Assembly (NCBI GenBank): GCA_964230195.1
Contig: CAXRGH010000262.1
Span: 1 to 21,222 of the forward strand
Direction: 5' to 3'
DNA from: CAXRGH01 sp964230195
Lineage (GTDB): Bacteria; Pseudomonadota; Gammaproteobacteria; Enterobacterales; Alteromonadaceae
DNA: 21,222 bases
The notes under the pieces are model-generated. The model did no database searches. It had not been told where the DNA came from and saw nothing but the letters and a program-made list of their open reading frames with translations. Position 1 is the first letter of the stretch. Each line of letters opens with the position of its first letter. The translations under genes were made by a program, and so were the position numbers. Positions 16,439 to 21,222 of the stretch are shown here, piece by piece.

Positions 16439-17861
16439 TGTCGCTAAAAAGGCGCTACGGTGGAGCGGTATGGGGCTATGTTTTTTCATCGCCCTGGGTA
16501 CCTTTGCGAAACCGAGCAACCAACAGACAGCACCCAATATTGTTCTATTGCTTGCTGACGATCTTGGCTACGGCGATATCGGGGTTTATGGCAGCAAAAA
16601 AATCACCACTCCCAATATTGACCGTATGGCCGAACAGGGGATGCAGTTTAACCAGTTTTACGCAGGTTCTGCAGTGTGTACACCAACCCGAGTCTCAATT
16701 ATGACGGGGCGTTACCCCCTCAGATTTAATGTTTCGCGTCACTTTAGAGATGAGGTTATGCATCTTCAACGGGACGTGCTCACAATTCCCAAAGCCCTGA
16801 AAAAGGCGGGATATATTTCCAAACATATTGGCAAATGGCATCTCGGTGGATTAAACGAATCTCACGTAAAAGACAGAGAAAATAGTATTCCGGGACCTAT
16901 GGAGCATGGTTTCGACCATTACTTGGCGATGATTGAAGATCCCTTGTACCGAAAACCCGCCATGTTAGAGCGTCGCTTGTACAAAGATGGGGGTAAGCAC
17001 CTTATTAGAGACGAGAAGATCATTGCTCCCATTAACAAACATTGGACTGACATCAAAACGGATGAAGCCGTTGCATTCATTGAGGAACAGGCAAAAACAC
17101 CACAACCCTTCTTCTTGAATCTGTGGTTTGACACCCCTCACTCTCCTTATGAACCAACACCAAAGGCCATATTGCAACAATACCAAGACAAAGCCCGAGG
17201 AAACGAGCAATTGTATAGAGGGATGGTGAGTCACCTTGATCACAGTGTTGGCCGTGTTTTATCAAAACTTGAGCAACTCGGTATTGCAGAAAATACCTTG
17301 GTGATATTTACCAGTGATAATGGCCCTGCCTACCTCGGCTCAGCCGGTCAGTACAGAGGACGCAAAGTTGATTTTCACGAAGGGGGTATCCGTGTTCCAG
17401 CCGTCGCATGGTGGCCTAACAAGATTAAGCCAGCACAAGTTTCAAACGAACTGTTGCATACCAATGACCTTCTCCCGACGTTTACCGCTGTCGCCAACAC
17501 TCCTTTAGCAGACGATACCTTAGTGGATGGAAAAAACGTATTACCCCACTTCTTAACCGGCAAGCCGATTGAAGACAGAGGTTACGTGTTTTGGCAAATC
17601 GGTGAATACAAACACAATGGGAATTACAGCAGAACCGTCATTAACCGCCCAAATCCGGTGATAACGGAAATAGTTCGCAAAGATCATTGGAAGTTACTGG
17701 CGAAAGATGGAAAAGGCATTGAGTTGTATAACTTGGATGAAGATCCTTATGAACGATGGAACCTCATCAATGATTACCCTAAAGTCTCAACCGAACTGTC
17801 TACTGCATTACGTTCTTGGCTTGAAGAACCGCGAATGAAAGTGCCTTATGAAATACAATAA
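16425..17861 (+). CDS. Secreted sulfatase (family S1) with CTPTR active-site motif
   Basis: This sulfate-ester hydrolase has 478 residues from ATG 16425. TTG 16422 and GTG 16431 are alternative starts. AGGA at 16417-16420 lies 4 bases before the ATG, so that start is preferred. It overlaps the end of the beta-galactosidase gene by 14 bases, suggesting translational coupling. A Sec signal peptide is cleavable after TFA (residue 28) and there is no lipobox. Active-site features are Asp45-Asp46 in LADDLGYGD, Cys85 in CTPTR (Thr replaces the usual Ser of C-x-P-S-R, a variant known in the family), GKWHLGG, DTPHSP, TSDNGP and a YRGRK block. It is distinct from the other four sulfatases here. Sulfate position and subfamily are not assignable by eye. 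Confidence 0.9.
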   Translation: MTVNNVAKKALRWSGMGLCFFIALGTFAKPSNQQTAPNIVLLLADDLGYGDIGVYGSKKITTPNIDRMAEQGMQFNQFYAGSAVCTPTRVSIMTGRYPLRFNVSRHFRDEVMHLQRDVLTIPKALKKAGYISKHIGKWHLGGLNESHVKDRENSIPGPMEHGFDHYLAMIEDPLYRKPAMLERRLYKDGGKHLIRDEKIIAPINKHWTDIKTDEAVAFIEEQAKTPQPFFLNLWFDTPHSPYEPTPKAILQQYQDKARGNEQLYRGMVSHLDHSVGRVLSKLEQLGIAENTLVIFTSDNGPAYLGSAGQYRGRKVDFHEGGIRVPAVAWWPNKIKPAQVSNELLHTNDLLPTFTAVANTPLADDTLVDGKNVLPHFLTGKPIEDRGYVFWQIGEYKHNGNYSRTVINRPNPVITEIVRKDHWKLLAKDGKGIELYNLDEDPYERWNLINDYPKVSTELSTALRSWLEEPRMKVPYEIQ

Positions 17862-19512
17862 TCTTATGAGACGCTGTTCAACCATACTAGTTGGGTTGAC
17901 GCTATTCGGTATCAGTTCATTAGTGACTGCAAACACAGCGGCTATCGCTGCTGATAGCGCGGATCGCCCGAATATTATCTTTATTATGTCAGACGATCAT
18001 TCCGAGCGAGCCATTAGTGCTTATGGAAGCAAGCTCATCAGTACGCCCAACATTGATCGAATCGCCAATGAAGGTGTGTTGTTTTCTAACTCATTTGTAG
18101 GGAATTCCATATGTGGCCCCTCTAGGGCCATCATGTTGACGGGTAAACACAGTCATATCAACGGATTCACAGACAACCATAGTTCGTTTGATGGTCACCA
18201 ACCCACTTATCCTCAGTACTTGCAAAAGGCTGGATATCAAACCGCTGTAGTTGGTAAATGGCATCTTCATTCTGAGCCCGTCGGCTTTGATTACTGGGAA
18301 ATATTGCGTGGCCAAGGGCATTACTACTCACCAGAGTTTATTACCAATCGGCCCACAAAAAACACCGTCACTAAGGTCATTAGGGACGCGGCGGGTAACG
18401 TCATCAAAACTGAATACGAGAACACCTATAAGGGCGCTTATGCCACCAAGAAAACCGGCGATCTGGCCCTTGAATTTCTTGACAGCCGCGACAAATCAAA
18501 GCCATTTGCAATGATTTATAACCATAAAGCGCCCCATCGAAACTGGATGCCAAATGTAGACGATTTAGGTGTTATTGATACAAAAAACTTGAGGGTGCCT
18601 GACAACTTTTACGATGACTATAAGGGCAGAGTTGCGGCACAGCGCCAAGAGCTAGAAATTGACGATATGTACTTGTCTTATGATTTAAAGCTCGAGCAAC
18701 AGGATTACAAGGGAGACCTGCCCGAGTTAACAATGGGTTGGAGCAAACAGTGGCGTAAGCTGTATTCTCGCATGACAGCGTCACAACAACGCAAGTGGGA
18801 TGATTATTATCAGGTGCTTAATCGTGAATATCAGCAGGTTAAACATGACAATAAACAATTACTTGAGTGGAAATACCGTCGGTACATGCACGACTATTTA
18901 AGCTCGATATACGCTATGGATAAAGACATTGGGCGAATACTCGATTATCTAGACCAACATAACTTAAGCCACAATACCCTCGTAGTTTACACCTCAGATC
19001 AAGGGTTTTTCATTGGCGAGCACGGTTGGTTTGATAAGCGTTTCATGTATGAAGAGACTATGCGAACCCCTTTAGTCATGCGTTATCCCGCAAAAATAAA
19101 ACCTAATCAACAGCTTGCTACCATGGTACAAAATATTGATTACGCTCCCACCTTTTTAGATTTTGCGGGTATTGCTATACCGGAGGACATTCAAGGCTTG
19201 TCTTTAAAACCTCTACTAACCAAGCAACAGCCCTTAGCAAGAGATGCCTTGTACTACCACTACTACGAGGGTATTGAGCGGGAACACAAAGTCGCTAAAC
19301 ACGAGGGTGTCAGAACGGCAAGCCACAAACTCATTCATTTTAAAGACGTTGGGATTGATCATTACGAGATGTTTGATTTAACAAACGACCCTCATGAAAT
19401 GGCCAACATCTATAACCGTTCTGAACACGCCAAAGTGCAGCGTCAATTGCTCGATAAACTGCAACAACTGAAAAAACACTATAACGTCAACGGCTCAGTG
19501 CCATCACAATAG
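17848..19512 (+). CDS. Secreted sulfatase resembling N-acetylglucosamine-6-sulfatases (S1_11-like)
   Basis: This is a 554-residue sulfate-ester hydrolase, the longest of the five here. It starts within the end of the preceding gene (14-base overlap); ATG 17866, 4 bases past that stop, is an alternative start. The signal peptide is cleavable after VTA (residue 28) or IAA (35). The active site includes Asp49-Asp50 in MSDDH, Cys89 in CGPSRAIMLTGKHSHING, GKWHLHSEPVGFDYW, RGQGHYYSPEF, NHKAPHRNW and SDQGFFIGEHGWFDKRFMYE. The DDH opening, the N-S-I-C-G-P-S-R context, the GQG-YY-PEF stretch and the KAPH motif are those I recall for the group containing bacterial N-acetylglucosamine-6-sulfatases. A GH20 hexosaminidase directly downstream supports this, since 6-O-desulfation would free GlcNAc for it. 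A helical insert of about 100 residues (230-360) precedes the SDQG motif. Confidence 0.88.
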   Translation: MKYNNLMRRCSTILVGLTLFGISSLVTANTAAIAADSADRPNIIFIMSDDHSERAISAYGSKLISTPNIDRIANEGVLFSNSFVGNSICGPSRAIMLTGKHSHINGFTDNHSSFDGHQPTYPQYLQKAGYQTAVVGKWHLHSEPVGFDYWEILRGQGHYYSPEFITNRPTKNTVTKVIRDAAGNVIKTEYENTYKGAYATKKTGDLALEFLDSRDKSKPFAMIYNHKAPHRNWMPNVDDLGVIDTKNLRVPDNFYDDYKGRVAAQRQELEIDDMYLSYDLKLEQQDYKGDLPELTMGWSKQWRKLYSRMTASQQRKWDDYYQVLNREYQQVKHDNKQLLEWKYRRYMHDYLSSIYAMDKDIGRILDYLDQHNLSHNTLVVYTSDQGFFIGEHGWFDKRFMYEETMRTPLVMRYPAKIKPNQQLATMVQNIDYAPTFLDFAGIAIPEDIQGLSLKPLLTKQQPLARDALYYHYYEGIEREHKVAKHEGVRTASHKLIHFKDVGIDHYEMFDLTNDPHEMANIYNRSEHAKVQRQLLDKLQQLKKHYNVNGSVPSQ

Positions 19513-19521
19513 GATCCAACA

Positions 19522-21222
19522 ATGCTGAGAAGTATTCATATCATCTTAATCATTGGACTAAAACTATCCCTTTGCGCCACCGTTATTGGCAATGCGCATG
19601 CCAATGAACTCAACATTATTCCGCAACCAAACGTTATAGAACAAGGCGTTGGAGCGTTTATTATCAAACCAACGTCACAAATTGTGGTGACGGACAAAGA
19701 GGCACTGGCCGTTGCTCAGTTTTTTGAGCACTTTATTAATCCGGCCACAGGCTTGACCTTGCCCATTCAGCAACAAGAAAAAGGGACAATTAAACCCAAT
19801 ACCATTTATTTCAACCTCGATCCCAGTATTGCCAACAGCGAGGGTTATACTCTCAAGGTCACGCCTGATCATATTGAAATCAGCGCCTCCGATGCTCAAG
19901 GTCTGTTTTATGCCGTTCAAACCATACGTCAACTGCTACCGCCGGAAATTGAAAGCCAATACCCTATTAATAACATTGCTTGGTCGGTGCCTTCCGTTGT
20001 GATTAAAGACCAGCCTCGTTTCGAATACCGGGGCATGCATCTCGATGTTGGTCGACATTTTTATCCCGTGTCATTTATCAAAAAATACATTGACCTCATT
20101 GCTCTGCACAAGATGAACCGTTTTCATTGGCACCTGACAGAAGATCAAGGTTGGCGCATAGAAATTAAACAGCATCCCAAACTGACTACTGTTGGCGCTT
20201 ACCGAGATTCTACAGTTATTGCTCATCCCTACAATGACGGTGTACGTGAAGACAAAGTAAGATACGGCGGCTACTACAGCCAAGCAGAAATTAAAGATAT
20301 TGTTGCTTACGCCAATCAACGTTTTGTCACCATTATTCCTGAAATAGATTTACCAGGACACACGGTTGCTGCATTGGCTTCGTATCCAGAACTCGGTTGC
20401 ACAGACACAGACTTCAAAGTCAGAACTCGATGGGGTGTATCAAAAGATATCTTGTGTCCAAGTGAGAAAACATTTTCGTTCGTAGAAGATGTGTTGAATG
20501 AAGTGATGGACTTATTTCCAAGTGAGTACATCCACATTGGCGGCGACGAAGCCCCCAAGGATAGATGGAAGTCAAGCGAGCTTGCTCAACGAGTGATCAA
20601 AGAGAATAACTTAGCGGACGAGTACGAACTCCAAAGTTATTTTATTAAGCGTTTAGAAAAAATGCTCAACAAGCGCGGCAGAAAATTGATTGGCTGGGAT
20701 GAAATTGTTGAGGGCGGTCTCAGCGAAACCGCAACCGTCATGTATTGGAGAAGCTGGGGAAAACATAAAGAGAATATCAAACACGTATTGGAAAATGGTA
20801 ACCCAGTGATCATGACTCCCGTGAGTCATTTGTATTTCGATTATTATCAATCAGAATCAATGGATGAGCCCTTGGCTTGGGGTGCATATCTGCCACTGAA
20901 ACGGATCTATAGCTACGACCCTGTCTTTGAAGGAGTCACTGAACAACAAGCCCATCAAATCAAAGGCGCTCAAGGTAATGTCTGGACAGAATACATTAAG
21001 ACACCGAGACAAGTGGAATATCAAACTCAGCCTCGTATGGCGGCTGTGGGTGAACTCACTTGGTCTGCGCGAAAGGATAAAAACTGGACAAGCTTTATTG
21101 AACGCTTGACCTCTCATTATGACAGACTCACCGCACTTGGCGTCAATGCATCCACCAGCGTTTACAACGTACATGGTGAGCTGAATGAGTCAAATGATGT
21201 ATTAACCCTTGAAACAGATGGT
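19522..21222 (+). CDS. GH20 beta-N-acetylhexosaminidase (3' end beyond the window)
   Basis: This is a partial gene: 567 codons remain open to the right edge. It starts at ATG 19522, 9 bases after the preceding stop, with AGGA at 19511-19514. A Sec signal peptide is cleavable after AHA (residue 27). An N-terminal GH20b-type domain (about 30-160) is followed by the catalytic barrel: RGMHLDVGRHF from Arg170, HWHLTEDQGWR, IPEIDLPGH, and the catalytic Asp342-Glu343 pair in HIGGDEAP, then WDEI and QGNVWTEY. The Asp-Glu pair is that of substrate-assisted GH20 enzymes, which use the substrate's N-acetyl group as nucleophile. It should remove terminal beta-GlcNAc or beta-GalNAc. It completes a beta-galactosidase plus hexosaminidase pair in the operon. 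Confidence 0.93.
   Translation, partial: MLRSIHIILIIGLKLSLCATVIGNAHANELNIIPQPNVIEQGVGAFIIKPTSQIVVTDKEALAVAQFFEHFINPATGLTLPIQQQEKGTIKPNTIYFNLDPSIANSEGYTLKVTPDHIEISASDAQGLFYAVQTIRQLLPPEIESQYPINNIAWSVPSVVIKDQPRFEYRGMHLDVGRHFYPVSFIKKYIDLIALHKMNRFHWHLTEDQGWRIEIKQHPKLTTVGAYRDSTVIAHPYNDGVREDKVRYGGYYSQAEIKDIVAYANQRFVTIIPEIDLPGHTVAALASYPELGCTDTDFKVRTRWGVSKDILCPSEKTFSFVEDVLNEVMDLFPSEYIHIGGDEAPKDRWKSSELAQRVIKENNLADEYELQSYFIKRLEKMLNKRGRKLIGWDEIVEGGLSETATVMYWRSWGKHKENIKHVLENGNPVIMTPVSHLYFDYYQSESMDEPLAWGAYLPLKRIYSYDPVFEGVTEQQAHQIKGAQGNVWTEYIKTPRQVEYQTQPRMAAVGELTWSARKDKNWTSFIERLTSHYDRLTALGVNASTSVYNVHGELNESNDVLTLETDG

Noticed and set aside
19675..21174. Several minus-strand frames (60-105 codons) near the right edge
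   Set aside because: They mirror the GH20 gene, whose plus-strand frame is continuous with all catalytic motifs.
3914..21222. Agar or carrageenan utilization as the function of the locus
   Set aside because: It is not excluded, but it was placed second: no agarase or carrageenase is present, and a GH20 hexosaminidase with a GlcNAc-6-sulfatase-like protein would have no clear role on those galactans.
1..21222. Mobile element, CRISPR array, tRNA or frameshifted gene
   Set aside because: No transposase or integrase frame, terminal inverted repeats, regular spacer repeats or tRNA-like fold was seen, and all major genes are intact apart from the one cut by the right edge.

Overview
The window reads as part of a polysaccharide-utilization locus from a marine Gammaproteobacterium, most likely Alteromonadales (Alteromonas, Paraglaciecola or Catenovulum type). 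This rests on a large proteobacterial-type TonB-dependent receptor with no SusD partner, an SLC5-type sodium symporter, a CadC/ToxR-like membrane regulator with a TolB-like periplasmic part, five secreted formylglycine sulfatases and moderate, slightly AT-rich composition. The genus is inference. No rRNA, tRNA, mobile element or CRISPR array was seen.

Layout. Positions 1-400 show no supportable gene, followed by a double hairpin terminator. On the minus strand lie a sodium:sugar symporter (493-2067) and a lipoprotein sulfatase (2286-3704). Divergent from that sulfatase is a second, paralogous sulfatase (3914-5278), then a membrane-bound winged-helix regulator (5401-7461). Convergent to the regulator is a LuxR/CsgD/VpsT-like regulator (7476-8174, minus) carrying a WFSR motif. 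Divergent from it is a TonB-dependent receptor (8548-11622) with its own terminator. A tight operon then runs to the right edge: sulfatase, GH2 beta-galactosidase, sulfatase, GlcNAc-6-sulfatase-like sulfatase, and a GH20 beta-N-acetylhexosaminidase cut by the window end.

How the genes fit together. Sulfated oligosaccharide would enter through the TonB-dependent receptor. The surface or periplasmic sulfatases would remove sulfate, GH2 and GH20 would alternately release galactose and N-acetylhexosamine from the non-reducing end, and the symporter would carry a monosaccharide into the cytoplasm. A beta-galactosidase, a beta-hexosaminidase, a GlcNAc-6-sulfatase-like enzyme and further sulfatases together match the exo-enzymes needed for keratan sulfate or similar sulfated N-acetyllactosamine glycans. 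That substrate is a hypothesis. No endo-acting depolymerase, sulfatase-maturation enzyme or intracellular sugar catabolism gene lies in the window, and sulfated galactans remain the main alternative.

Two regulators sit between the sulfatase block and the receptor. One probably senses a periplasmic signal through the membrane. The other may couple the locus to cyclic-di-GMP.
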